Below the pieces are notes generated by a model that ran no database searches, was not told the DNA's origin, and saw only the letters and a list, made by a program, of their open reading frames with translations. A stretch of DNA of 64,000 nucleotides from JACJVV01 sp047602755 (GTDB lineage: Archaea; Nanobdellota; Nanobdellia; Woesearchaeales; JACJVV01): the NCBI GenBank assembly GCA_047602755.1, contig JBLKOM010000003.1, positions 168,785-232,784 of the forward strand. Reading direction: 5' to 3'. The first letter of the stretch is position 1; every line of letters starts with the position of its first letter. The translations under genes were made by a program, and so were the position numbers. Positions 44,031-52,456 of this stretch are shown piece after piece.

Positions 44031-44403
44031 ACCTAAACATACAATAATTATTGACGCAGATTTGCATATTCAAGATCCTCATGATATTATACTTAGTTAT
44101 TTTAATACAAGTAATGATAACCAATTTGCGCATGGAAAGAAAAAAGATTTTACATTAAGATTACTTAGCTTATTTGTAGGATTAGTTCTTATGAAATTCT
44201 TTTTTGAAGAAATGTTTACTAGTTTTTCGATGTTTTTAGGAATTACAGTTTCAGCATTAATTATTGGAGCAATATTTGCATTTGCAGTTCCGTTTTTTAT
44301 TAAATTAATTAAATTAGGAGCAAAAACAGATGGGCCTAGAGGAATATTTTACAATTTAGTATTTATTACACTAATTGTAGTAATTATAGGTATATTTATT
44401 TAA
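44017..44403 (+). CDS. Small membrane protein of unknown function
   Basis: A 128-residue protein. A polar N-terminal 40 residues (IIIDADLHIQDPHDIILSYF) is followed by about three membrane helices ('LLSLFVGLVLMKFF', 'MFLGITVSALIIGAIFAFAVPFF', 'LVFITLIVVIIGIFI'). I chose ATG 44017 because a ggag motif lies 9 bases upstream and it gives a 14-base overlap with the preceding gene; ATG 43990 is also in frame. Tight overlap suggests it acts with the 185-residue partner, perhaps as its membrane anchor. No family was recognised. Confidence 0.7.
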   Translation: MPDDEPKHTIIIDADLHIQDPHDIILSYFNTSNDNQFAHGKKKDFTLRLLSLFVGLVLMKFFFEEMFTSFSMFLGITVSALIIGAIFAFAVPFFIKLIKLGAKTDGPRGIFYNLVFITLIVVIIGIFI

Positions 44404-44426
44404 ATTAGAATGATTTTCTACTTTTT

Positions 44427-44702
44427 ATGATTGTAAAATTTTTAGGAATCTTTGATTTAGCATGCATGCTTTGCATTCTACTATTTGCATGGATACCTAA
44501 TTCAATAATAATGAAATTAGGAATGTTATTAATGCTAAAAGGAATATTATTTGCAACTTTTAAAGATATCCCTAGCATAATTGATGCATTAGCAGGATTA
44601 TATATTGGATTAATGGTTTATGGATTAAATGCACCGCTAATTAGTGGTTTTTTTGTAATATTCTTAGCTCAAAAAGGATTATTAAGTCTTCTTGCAAGAT
44701 AG
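44427..44702 (+). CDS. Small hydrophobic membrane protein
   Basis: 91 residues, about three membrane helices, with 'FDLACMLCILLFAWIP', 'LMLKGILFATF' and 'ALAGLYIGLMVYG'. The pattern is like short conserved proteins of unknown function in DPANN archaea. It begins 23 bases after the previous membrane gene on the same strand, so the three plus-strand genes 43473-44702 are probably one unit. No catalytic residues are evident. Confidence 0.65.
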   Translation: MIVKFLGIFDLACMLCILLFAWIPNSIIMKLGMLLMLKGILFATFKDIPSIIDALAGLYIGLMVYGLNAPLISGFFVIFLAQKGLLSLLAR

Positions 44703-44763
44703 ATTGATAAATGACTTAAAACAAACATATTGTTTATTTAAGAAAAATTATATTAAAAAATAA

Positions 44764-45168
44764 TTAAGGTTTTAGTTCTTTAATATATGCTATTACTTTT
44801 TCGAGTTCTTCAACATAATACTTATTTGGTAATTCAGCAAGATTAAATGGTAAATCTTGAGTCATTTGAACTAATCTATCCAATCCTTCTACCCTTCTAT
44901 CATAGCGTAAATCTCTTCTATCAATACTATTAATAAATTCAGGATATTTTGCTAAATGCTTTCTTATTTTCTCATGTTCTAAAGAATCTGCAATTAATAT
45001 CACAGCATCATCATGATCATATTTTTTATCAGATACTTGATAACCTAAATTTCTCAAAAGTTCTCTTAAAAATTGATGTGATATTCCTTTCTCATATCTA
45101 ACAAGTAACTCATTTGTACTCCATTCTGGTTGATAATCTTCAATATTACTATTTTCAGGATTAATCAT
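44764..45168 (-). CDS. Uncharacterised cytoplasmic protein
   Basis: 134 residues, charged and mostly helical, with no family that I recognise. 'YEKGISHQFLRELLRNLGYQV' could form a helix-turn-helix-like segment, and 'HEKIRKHLAKYPEFINSIDRRDLRYDRRVEGLDRL' is a strongly charged helix. There is no signal peptide or membrane helix. A TATA box on the minus strand near 45187-45198 is about 25 bases from the ATG, so the gene is probably leaderless and transcribed alone. It is divergent from the ribbon-helix-helix operon. Confidence 0.6.
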   Translation of the reverse strand: MINPENSNIEDYQPEWSTNELLVRYEKGISHQFLRELLRNLGYQVSDKKYDHDDAVILIADSLEHEKIRKHLAKYPEFINSIDRRDLRYDRRVEGLDRLVQMTQDLPFNLAELPNKYYVEELEKVIAYIKELKP

Positions 45169-45237
45169 ATAAGATAAGATTTAATGCTTATTTATAGATT
45201 TAATTAACCTAGAAATATATGTTAATAACATTTAATT

Positions 45238-45326
45238 AAGTAGTTACTTATTAGTAGTAAAAATAGAAACATTTATATAATAGTATTACTGAGTATGACA
45301 TAAAACCACATAATAATTCAATTATT
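45238..45326 (+). promoter_or_regulatory. Promoter and leader of ribbon-helix-helix operon
   Basis: The word aagtagttac (45238-45247) also occurs upstream of 43473. The TATA-like atttatataa (45271-45280) implies a start near 45300, leaving an ~80-base leader. The leader contains the palindrome aataatt-c-aattatt (45312-45326), a possible autoregulatory operator for the first gene. Confidence 0.4.
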
Positions 45327-45381
45327 GTTTGTTAATAAACACAGAAATTGTTTACTAAAAATAGAATAATAAATAACAAAA

Positions 45382-45525
45382 ATGGATTCGATAAGAATGA
45401 AACATAAAATATCAATATCAGTGGATAAAGAAACACTATTTAAAGTATATGAAGCTATGAGGAGAAAACAATTTAGAAATAAATCTCATGCATTTGAGTT
45501 TGCAATAAATGAGGTATTAAAATGA
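45382..45525 (+). CDS. Ribbon-helix-helix (CopG-like) DNA-binding protein
   Basis: A 47-residue protein whose sequence fits a single ribbon-helix-helix domain. The strand 'HKISISVDKETL' is followed by helix 'FKVYEAMRRKQF', the turn 'RNKSHAFEF' and helix 'AINEVLK'. Such proteins dimerise and bind palindromic operators, usually to repress their own operon. The stop overlaps the start of the next gene by 4 bases (ATGA), a strong sign of co-translation. A palindrome in its own leader is a candidate target. It could be an antitoxin-like regulator of the downstream kinase-like protein, which is inference from layout. Confidence 0.82.
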   Translation: MDSIRMKHKISISVDKETLFKVYEAMRRKQFRNKSHAFEFAINEVLK

Positions 45526-46952
45526 GTTTTCAAGATTTAGTTACAAGAATAAGAAATAGATATTCTGGTAATCAGATTGTTGATTTAGAACCTAATAAAT
45601 TAGAGAAAGCAATAAAATCATTAGTTAGGAATAAAATAACTAATGAACCAAATATTTATGGAAATATTGCAGGTTTAAGTTTAGATGATGAGATTGAACA
45701 AAAAGAACTCACTAAGATAATTGAAAAACTTATTGGCATAATACCTGATAAAAAAGAAATGTATATGGAGAATAATACAGATACTCTTAGATATCCCGCA
45801 TCACAATTCAGAATATTGACTAATGAAAGTTCTTCAACATTAGTAGGAATTGTAAAAGGAAGAGTATTCAAAATATATAATGATGAGCAGACTGCTAGAA
45901 GAGAGTATACTATACTATCAAAACTTCAAAGCTATGCACCTATGAAAGGATTATGTCAAGTTCCTGCAACTCATAACTCATTAGATTCTTTAGTAGGTAT
46001 ATTAGAACCAGAAGAAATAAAAGAAAGACAAAAAAGAAATCAAGAAATGGATTTTCTCAGTCTTAATGGTTACTATATTATTATTACAAAAAAAGAAAAA
46101 GAAGCAAAGAAAGAAGATTTATACCCAGAACATAATGATTCACTTTTTGCTCATATCAATTATAGAGAGGGGAACAGAAAAAAAGATTTATCCTCTATTA
46201 TCACTACTGAAAGTTCATTCTTAGAACAAATTATTCGAAAAATAGTATTTTCAATATCAAAGAATGAAGCAAATTTAGATTATGACAGTGCTATATGTGC
46301 ATTAAAAAGTGATATAGTCCTAAGAAGACTTATGACACTTTCATTACTTCATTCAGGATTCAAAGATGAATTCAGTGAAGATGAAGTAAGAGAAATGAAT
46401 TTAATTAGGTATCATGATTTTAGTTATGAAGAAATTAAAACAAAAGTTGAAAAAACAAATCAAGAATACCATAAAGTATTTGATGAAGAATTGCAAGAAG
46501 CATATAGTCTTGCAAGTAGACGACAAAAAGATATATATGATAGACGCAGAAGTAAGGATTCAAAAGAATTAGATTCATTGGTATTCACACATGGTGATGC
46601 AAAATGGGATAATTGGATGAATGGTGATAATGTGCTAATTGATTTTGGATCTGCAAAAATATCAACAGAATATAAAGATATAGCAAAAGCTGTTCTTGAT
46701 TCAAAAGAAATATTAGAGATTGATAAAATTGATGATTATATTGAAGCATACGCAATTATGAGAAAGGTTGCTGATTTGCCTATTTCAGAGAGCATAGAAG
46801 ATTTAAAACAAAATGTATATGATTCAATATTGCTTGAAGCAATGAGAACTTTATATTACAAGCCAGAAAATAAGAAAGTTGCACAACATATGTTAGAAGT
46901 AATAAGAGTTTACAAGCAAATTACTGTTTATGATAACAAAAAAGTAGCATAA
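45522..46952 (+). CDS. APH/choline-kinase-like phosphotransferase of unknown substrate
   Basis: 476 residues. The protein-kinase-like fold of aminoglycoside/choline phosphotransferases is visible. Lys117 ('RVFKIYND') and Glu128 ('ARREYTIL') would form the ATP-binding ion pair. The catalytic loop HGDAKWDN spans 357-364 (Asp359, Asn364). The metal-binding DFG lies at 374-376 in 'VLIDFGSAKI'. A ~105-residue N-terminal extension and a large insertion (about 165-340) have no match I know. The start overlaps the ribbon-helix-helix gene by 4 bases. All key residues are kept, so it is probably an active kinase; small molecule, sugar or protein targets are all open. A HAD-like protein follows 36 bases downstream. 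Confidence 0.8.
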   Translation: MSFQDLVTRIRNRYSGNQIVDLEPNKLEKAIKSLVRNKITNEPNIYGNIAGLSLDDEIEQKELTKIIEKLIGIIPDKKEMYMENNTDTLRYPASQFRILTNESSSTLVGIVKGRVFKIYNDEQTARREYTILSKLQSYAPMKGLCQVPATHNSLDSLVGILEPEEIKERQKRNQEMDFLSLNGYYIIITKKEKEAKKEDLYPEHNDSLFAHINYREGNRKKDLSSIITTESSFLEQIIRKIVFSISKNEANLDYDSAICALKSDIVLRRLMTLSLLHSGFKDEFSEDEVREMNLIRYHDFSYEEIKTKVEKTNQEYHKVFDEELQEAYSLASRRQKDIYDRRRSKDSKELDSLVFTHGDAKWDNWMNGDNVLIDFGSAKISTEYKDIAKAVLDSKEILEIDKIDDYIEAYAIMRKVADLPISESIEDLKQNVYDSILLEAMRTLYYKPENKKVAQHMLEVIRVYKQITVYDNKKVA

Positions 46953-46988
46953 AAAGTAATAACAAATTTACATAATTAGATAATAAAA

Positions 46989-47645
46989 ATGAAAAAAACT
47001 ATAATATTTGACAATGAAAATGTTATTGTTTGGCAAGATTGGGGTAAAGTAGCTAATGCTATAACAGAGAATTTAGGAATACAGGTAGATCAAGAAAATA
47101 TTAAAATAGTTCTTCAAATGAAGAATGTTACTGGATATAATATGCTTGAAAAGCTTTCAAAAGGTATTATTTCAAGTGAAGAGTACTGGTGCACTTTTCT
47201 TCAATCACAAGGAATAATTGCAAATAAAATAAATATTGAAAAAGCAGCATCGGCATTAGAAAGCCTAACAACATATGTATCAAATGATGTTATTGAACTA
47301 ATAAAAGTCTTGAAAGATTTAGGTTATAATTTATTAATGATTTCAAATGCAACACCTGAGATTGAAACAGGAAATAAAAGAAGAAATAATTATTTTGACT
47401 TGTTTGATTTTGTCCATTACTCACATAAAATAGGTTCGAGAAAACCTGAACAAGAAATATATAAATTTGTTTTGGAAACACATTTACTTGAGCCAGCAGA
47501 ATGTATTTTTATAGACGATAAGCAGGAAAATGTTGAAGCAGCTGAAAGGATAGGTATGAAGGGAATAAGATATACAATAAATGAACCAATACAAAAGCTG
47601 TATAAACAACTTAAAGAAAAAGGTATAGAATTAAGTTCTAATTAA
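46989..47645 (+). CDS. HAD-like hydrolase with altered motif I
   Basis: 218 residues with the HAD Rossmann fold and a helical cap, as in subfamily IA. Motif I reads IFDNENVI, where the second conserved Asp (normally DxD) is Glu. Motif II is 'LLMISNATPE', motif III Lys is in 'SRKPEQEIY', and motif IV is 'IFIDDKQENVEAAERIGM'. The nucleophile Asp8 is kept, but the Asp-to-Glu change at +2 could alter or weaken phosphatase activity. It lies 36 bases after the kinase-like gene on the same strand, so a kinase/phosphatase pair is a reasonable guess. Substrate unknown. Confidence 0.82.
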   Translation: MKKTIIFDNENVIVWQDWGKVANAITENLGIQVDQENIKIVLQMKNVTGYNMLEKLSKGIISSEEYWCTFLQSQGIIANKINIEKAASALESLTTYVSNDVIELIKVLKDLGYNLLMISNATPEIETGNKRRNNYFDLFDFVHYSHKIGSRKPEQEIYKFVLETHLLEPAECIFIDDKQENVEAAERIGMKGIRYTINEPIQKLYKQLKEKGIELSSN

Positions 47646-47667
47646 ACAATTCTGATATATGCTAAAG

Positions 47668-48594
47668 TTATATTTTTTTAGAATCAGATAATCCAAAAAT
47701 AACTGTTGATGCAAGATGAATAAACCTTAATCCAATTAAAATATGTGATAGTATACTTTTATTTTTTACACTCTGCTTATCAATCTGGGCCATAATTTCT
47801 TCATTCATAATAATATATCTTTCACCAATTAAATGTGATTTATCAATATCTTTTGATACAAATGATTCATAAAGAGTATTAATAAGCTCAAGCAATTCAT
47901 TTAATTTTTTTAGTGAATAACTATCAATTTTAATTTTATTTTTTAGACAATAATTATAAGAATAAAAAAAAGAATGTTGAATATATGATAATTGAGATAT
48001 AAAATAAAAAAGAAGATAAGAATCTTTACTTCCTCCTAACTTTTCTTTTATTACAATTCGCCTTAAAAAATTAGTATAAACATCAAATATATTCTTATTA
48101 TCTTTATGGTTTTCTTGATTTGAAAAATTATTTTTTTCTAATTCAGAAATTATATCTCTAGCATCTGTTTTTATAATAAAAAAAAGTTTATTCAGTAAAG
48201 AAATAAATTTTTCTTTGGAGGGTTCAGCAATATTCTCTATGACTACTTTATCATTTTTCTCAATAATTACTTCAAAACCAAGAAGATTATTCTTAACAAT
48301 TTTTTTAATGATATCACGTTGAATCAAGTTTTGAAAAGTACAAGTTATTTTATCATATCCTTTTCTATATAACTGAAAAATAATATTTTTTATGCTTCTC
48401 TCTGAAAATTTCTTTAAATTCACAATGATGCTTGTTTCAAGAGGTGCTTTATTAATAGTTGATATTATTATATTATTATCTTCTTCTTCAACTAAAACTT
48501 CACTCCCACCATCAATATTGTTATCCCTAATCCAACTTATAGGCATAGTCATGGTATAAGAATTTTTACCTTGTTTTATTATATTTCTACGCAT
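47668..48594 (-). CDS. AbrB/SpoVT-PhoU-like regulator
   Basis: 308 residues. The N-terminal 45 residues form an AbrB/SpoVT-type swapped-hairpin DNA-binding domain (MRRNIIKQGKNSYTMTMP then ISWIRDNNIDGGSEVLVEE). The rest is helical, in the style of the archaeal PhoU-like proteins that pair this domain with PhoU helices and are linked to phosphate transport control. No phosphate transporter is encoded nearby, so the signal it reads is not clear. I chose ATG 48594; an in-frame TTG at 48603 is less likely. It is divergent from the lipoprotein operon and could regulate it. Confidence 0.78.
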   Translation of the reverse strand: MRRNIIKQGKNSYTMTMPISWIRDNNIDGGSEVLVEEEDNNIIISTINKAPLETSIIVNLKKFSERSIKNIIFQLYRKGYDKITCTFQNLIQRDIIKKIVKNNLLGFEVIIEKNDKVVIENIAEPSKEKFISLLNKLFFIIKTDARDIISELEKNNFSNQENHKDNKNIFDVYTNFLRRIVIKEKLGGSKDSYLLFYFISQLSYIQHSFFYSYNYCLKNKIKIDSYSLKKLNELLELINTLYESFVSKDIDKSHLIGERYIIMNEEIMAQIDKQSVKNKSILSHILIGLRFIHLASTVIFGLSDSKKI

Positions 48595-48770
48595 TATAAT
48601 CAAAAAACAATTGAATCTTATAAATTTTACTATTTTTCTTGAAAAAGAATATTAAAAATATTCTTAATATGCAATAAATATATATTATAATTAATTAATC
48701 ACACAATAGTAACAAAATTAATTTAGAAATTAAATAATAAATTAAATATCAAAAAATGGAGGAGATAGAA
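48595..48770. other. Divergent gap before lipoprotein operon
   Basis: This AT-rich gap holds the promoters of the divergent genes. A strong Shine-Dalgarno motif GGAGGAG (48758-48764) is visible before the ATG at 48771. No clear operator was seen. Confidence 0.5.
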
Positions 48771-49109
48771 ATGAATATTGGAAATAAAGTAAATAAAATT
48801 GCAGCTGCCATGGCATTAATGGTAGGATTAAGTGCAGGTTGTGCAAACCAAAGACCAGTAATTATTGGAAGAGAAACAGAGAATGCATATTTTGAGATAG
48901 AAATGCAAAGACTACCTGATCATAATATTGGTAAACCTAATTATCATATTGTTGCATATGAAATACCATTTATCGAAATGATTGAAAGAGAACGCAGCAG
49001 AGGAGAAGGTAGCCATTACGATATACTTAGAGCAATGGATAGAAATAATGATGGCTTTATATCACTAAAAGAGCAAAGAAGATACTTTAGAGATATGTAT
49101 CAAAAATGA
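48771..49109 (+). CDS. Small lipoprotein with EF-hand-like loop
   Basis: 112 residues from ATG 48771. The N-terminal MNIGNKVNKIAAAMALMVGL is a signal sequence and ends in the lipobox LSAGC, so the Cys would be lipid-anchored after cleavage by signal peptidase II; lspA is present at 58382. The mature part is charged. Near the C-terminus 'DRNNDGFISLKE' matches a calcium-binding EF-hand loop. An upstream in-frame ATG (48756) would place the ribosome site GGAGGAG inside the coding region, so 48771 is the real start. It is first in a three-gene cluster with an unknown protein and a receiver-domain protein. Confidence 0.78.
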   Translation: MNIGNKVNKIAAAMALMVGLSAGCANQRPVIIGRETENAYFEIEMQRLPDHNIGKPNYHIVAYEIPFIEMIERERSRGEGSHYDILRAMDRNNDGFISLKEQRRYFRDMYQK

Positions 49110-49141
49110 ATATTTAAAAAACTAATATTAGGTGAAAAAGA

Positions 49142-49957
49142 ATGAACTTAGAACAAAGATTAAAAAAACAAACTCATAATAGAGCTTATTATCTTGGAGA
49201 AGATGAAGGAAAACCTAAACAATATTTTACAAATTTAGGAATTAGGGATAATCAACCACAAATAATAATTGAAATAGGAGCTTACCCTGAAATAAGCAAT
49301 ATAGATGAAAGACCTAGAAATGAATACATGACTATAGATAGTATTAGCGAGAGTCAAAAAGATAGTATTGATAATATTATTTTAGGAGTAAGGGTAAATA
49401 ATGCTTTTGCAAAACCTTTATTTGATAATATTAATGCAATGTTTCATTCAAATATCATGCAATATGCTAACGAAAAAGATTTACAAGAACTAGGTAAAAT
49501 GCTTGATAATAGTATTTACAAAGTTAAAAATTATTTTGAGCAAGTTAGAAAAGCACAGAAAGGAAAATTAAAATTTAATATATCAGGTGATTCAAATAAT
49601 ATTGAATATTGTATGAATATAGATGAGAATAATAAACTAACAGTTAGATTCTCAAAAGAAGAAGAGGCTCAAATAGAAATAAGTAATAATGGTCGTAGCG
49701 TAAAATATGATATTGCTGAATATGGTGAGATTTTTCCAAGATATAATTCTAACTTAAATGAGAATCAAGCATTACAAGTATTTGAAGCATATAAACCATT
49801 TTTGATTGAGATTGAAAAGATAAACCAACCATTTGATACAAAAAAAAATGATTTAGATAAATATCAAGATTCGCTTATGATCCCTTTAATAATAGAAGCT
49901 AGGGTGCCAGAACAAAAAAAAGAATCATTATATTTATCAGGAGGTAATTTAAGATGA
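49142..49957 (+). CDS. Uncharacterised 271-residue protein beside a receiver protein
   Basis: No recognised family. The N-terminal part is basic ('LEQRLKKQTHNRAYYLGE'). A middle helical segment (about residues 100-145, 'NEKDLQELGKMLDNSIYKVKNYFEQVRKAQKG') is followed by beta-rich 'KLTVRFSKEEEAQIEISNNGRSVKYD' and a helical end. There is no signal peptide or membrane helix. The start has a ggtga motif 7 bases upstream. Its stop overlaps the start of the receiver gene by 4 bases, so the two are likely partners. It has no His-kinase motifs (no H-box, N-box or G-box). Confidence 0.68.
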   Translation: MNLEQRLKKQTHNRAYYLGEDEGKPKQYFTNLGIRDNQPQIIIEIGAYPEISNIDERPRNEYMTIDSISESQKDSIDNIILGVRVNNAFAKPLFDNINAMFHSNIMQYANEKDLQELGKMLDNSIYKVKNYFEQVRKAQKGKLKFNISGDSNNIEYCMNIDENNKLTVRFSKEEEAQIEISNNGRSVKYDIAEYGEIFPRYNSNLNENQALQVFEAYKPFLIEIEKINQPFDTKKNDLDKYQDSLMIPLIIEARVPEQKKESLYLSGGNLR

Positions 49958-50769
49958 TAAAAAAAATATTATTAGTTGATGATGATAAAATGCAACTGGA
50001 TAAACTTAGAAGATATGTATCTATCTATACACCTTTAGAAGTAATGCTTGCAGAAAATACTAAAGAAGGAATAGAAATTGCTATAAAAAATAAACCTGAA
50101 GCCATTATAACAGATAAAGATATGCTAGATGGAACTGGTAATGACTTAGCGATTGCAGTAAAAAAGCATTATGATGCATTTATTGTTGGTATGACTGGTG
50201 GTGACCCGAAGGATTTTAATGAGCAGTTTATAGATTTAAGATTATCAAAAAGAATTAGTGATGAACATTATGCATTGTTGATAAATTGTATAGTTGAAGG
50301 TTCAAACCCAAAAAAAGATTTCGAGGTTAGAACTAAAGGATATTATGAGACAATTATTCCACAATTAAATGAAGCACTATTGCAATACCAAGCAATTGAT
50401 ATACTTATTCAAGGATATATGATTGCAAAGAAGAATCAGTCACAAAATGTAATGTCTTCAGAATCAGATGCACATAGATTAAATAATGAAATAGTAAATA
50501 GTATTCTTAATATTGATGAGATTAGTATCGATGTAAATGAAATCCATAAAAAGCAGTCTAAATTAATAAAACAACTTAGTGAATATTCTATAGAATTTAA
50601 AGATGAAAAAATACAAGATAAGATAAATTCTGCTCTATTTTTTGTAACTGATTATAGAGTAGAATCATTTATTGAGGATCTAAGTAAAAGAGATATGATT
50701 GCAATAGAACAAAAAAAAGATTATGAAGTTTTTACTAAACTATATCATGATTTACTTCAAAGTATTTAG
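49954..50769 (+). CDS. Receiver-domain (CheY-like) protein with helical C-terminus
   Basis: 271 residues. The first ~115 form a receiver domain with the acidic trio DDD (9-11), phospho-acceptor Asp54 ('IITDKDMLDG'), Thr81 and Lys99, all conserved. The rest is helical ('LLQYQAIDILIQGYMIAKKNQ', 'IHKKQSKLIKQLSEYSIEF') with no known DNA-binding or enzymatic output domain. It could act by protein contact with the 271-residue neighbour it overlaps by 4 bases. No histidine kinase lies in the window, so its phosphodonor is elsewhere. Two-component proteins are rare in small DPANN genomes, which makes this one notable. Confidence 0.85.
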   Translation: MIKKILLVDDDKMQLDKLRRYVSIYTPLEVMLAENTKEGIEIAIKNKPEAIITDKDMLDGTGNDLAIAVKKHYDAFIVGMTGGDPKDFNEQFIDLRLSKRISDEHYALLINCIVEGSNPKKDFEVRTKGYYETIIPQLNEALLQYQAIDILIQGYMIAKKNQSQNVMSSESDAHRLNNEIVNSILNIDEISIDVNEIHKKQSKLIKQLSEYSIEFKDEKIQDKINSALFFVTDYRVESFIEDLSKRDMIAIEQKKDYEVFTKLYHDLLQSI

Positions 50770-50916
50770 AATTAGGCAATAAATGATAATATAAGAAAAA
50801 AATATATTATTAAATTATTAGTAAGAGATTATTAGTAAGATAGCCCTATTAATACATTCTAAGTAAGATTTTTTTATTTAGATTTATAGTGCAATTATAA
50901 TTAAAAATTCTAAGAA

Positions 50917-52338
50917 TTAATCTGCAATCTTTTTCCCACGTGTTGCACTCTCAACTCTAGCAGCATCAGTTATTCGTATAAATTCTGCATTCTTTTTTAA
51001 TTCTGGAATATCTGTTGCTCCACAATAACTTATTCCACTTCTAAGCCCATTCATAAGTGTAGAAATAATATCTGATACAGTCCCTTTATACTCTACAAGA
51101 TTTGAAACTCCTTCTACAAAAACATCAAGTTTTTCTTTAACTTTTTTACCGGTTTCTTTTTCAGCCCGATTATGACTATTTTCATAACTTGCAGAACCTA
51201 TATATCGTTTGTATCTTCTACCATCCTTAGTCATTATTATTCCTGGAGATTCTTTACACCCTGCAAATAAACTTCCACACATAACAGTGTCAGATCCTGC
51301 TGCTAATGCTTTAGGAATATCACCAGGAAGTTGTATACCACCGTCTGCACAGATAGGAACATTGTGTTGTGATGCAACACTTGCTACATCCATAACAGCA
51401 GTTAATTGTGGAACTCCTGCACCACTCATTAATCTTGTTGAACAAATGCTTCCAGGACCAACACCTACTTTTAAACCATCTGCACCAGCCTCAATTAGAT
51501 CTTTTGCAGCATCAGCTGTAGCAATGTTACCAACCATAATATCAATTTTAAATTTTGATTTAAGCTGTTTTAATTTTTCTATCATATGGATTGAGTGTGC
51601 ATGAGCAATATCTAATACTATAACATCTACCCCTACATCAATTAATGCTTGTATTCTTTCTTCAGAATCTTTTATTCCAACAGCAGCAGCAACAAGTAAA
51701 CGTCCTTTTTCATCTCGTGATGCATTAGGCCAGAATTCAATTTTTTTAATATCTTGTGTAGTCATTAAACCTGTCACTTTTCCATCTTTAACTAATGGAA
51801 GTTTTTCAATCCTATGCTCGTGAAGAATATGTTTAGCTTGATCAATAGTTGTATTATCAGGAGCAGTTATTAATTTTTCTTTAGGTGTCATTACTTCAAA
51901 AATCTTTTTATCCCAATTATCTTCAAAAAGATAATCTCTTGAAGTAAATATACCAATTAATTCATCATTTTCCTTTACTAAAAGGCTTGTTACAATTTCT
52001 TTATCCATGATAGAAACTGCTTCTGATATTGTAATATCTTTTGAAACTGAAGTTGGGTTTTCAATAACATAACTTGTACTTTTTTTTACCTTTCTTACTT
52101 CTTCAACTTGTTCATCTAATGATAAAAACTGATGGATTACACCAATTCCTCCTTCACGAGCTAGTGCTATTGCCATTTTATGCTCAGTTACAGTAGCCAT
52201 ATTTGCTGAAACAAGAGGAGAATTTATTTTAATATTTTTAGTAAAATAAGTTGAAGTTTTTGCTTCTTTTCTTGAAGATAGAGGTGTTTTTTTAGGTACT
52301 AATAAAACATCAGAATAAGTTAATCCTTCGCGTATCAT
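50917..52338 (-). CDS. guaB: IMP dehydrogenase/GMP reductase family enzyme with CBS pair
   Basis: 473 residues forming a TIM barrel with two CBS domains inserted (about 95-205; 'SKDITISEAVSIMDKEI', 'APDNTTIDQAKHIL'). The catalytic loop is GVGPGSICSTRLMSGAG, with the reactive Cys, and the barrel motif 'VICADGGIQ'-like text (CADGGIQLPGDIPKAL) is intact. The end 'GLRSGISYCGATDIPELKKNAEFIRIT' is family-typical. The flap reads 'SHNRAEKETGKKVKEKLDVFVEGVSNLVEYKG' in two parts and lacks the Arg-Tyr pair that marks IMP dehydrogenases; this is closer to the GuaB1 branch, reported as GMP reductases with CBS domains. It therefore may interconvert GMP and IMP instead of making XMP. Sure of family, unsure of reaction. 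Confidence 0.8.
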   Translation of the reverse strand: MIREGLTYSDVLLVPKKTPLSSRKEAKTSTYFTKNIKINSPLVSANMATVTEHKMAIALAREGGIGVIHQFLSLDEQVEEVRKVKKSTSYVIENPTSVSKDITISEAVSIMDKEIVTSLLVKENDELIGIFTSRDYLFEDNWDKKIFEVMTPKEKLITAPDNTTIDQAKHILHEHRIEKLPLVKDGKVTGLMTTQDIKKIEFWPNASRDEKGRLLVAAAVGIKDSEERIQALIDVGVDVIVLDIAHAHSIHMIEKLKQLKSKFKIDIMVGNIATADAAKDLIEAGADGLKVGVGPGSICSTRLMSGAGVPQLTAVMDVASVASQHNVPICADGGIQLPGDIPKALAAGSDTVMCGSLFAGCKESPGIIMTKDGRRYKRYIGSASYENSHNRAEKETGKKVKEKLDVFVEGVSNLVEYKGTVSDIISTLMNGLRSGISYCGATDIPELKKNAEFIRITDAARVESATRGKKIAD

Positions 52339-52456
52339 TTCATAAAATATGTGGAAGGTTATTGTTTAAATAATTATTGGTTTGAAAGGATACAATACAT
52401 TAATTGAAAATAATTGTGGAAAATTATTTATACAGAAAATATAATAGTTAAATAAT

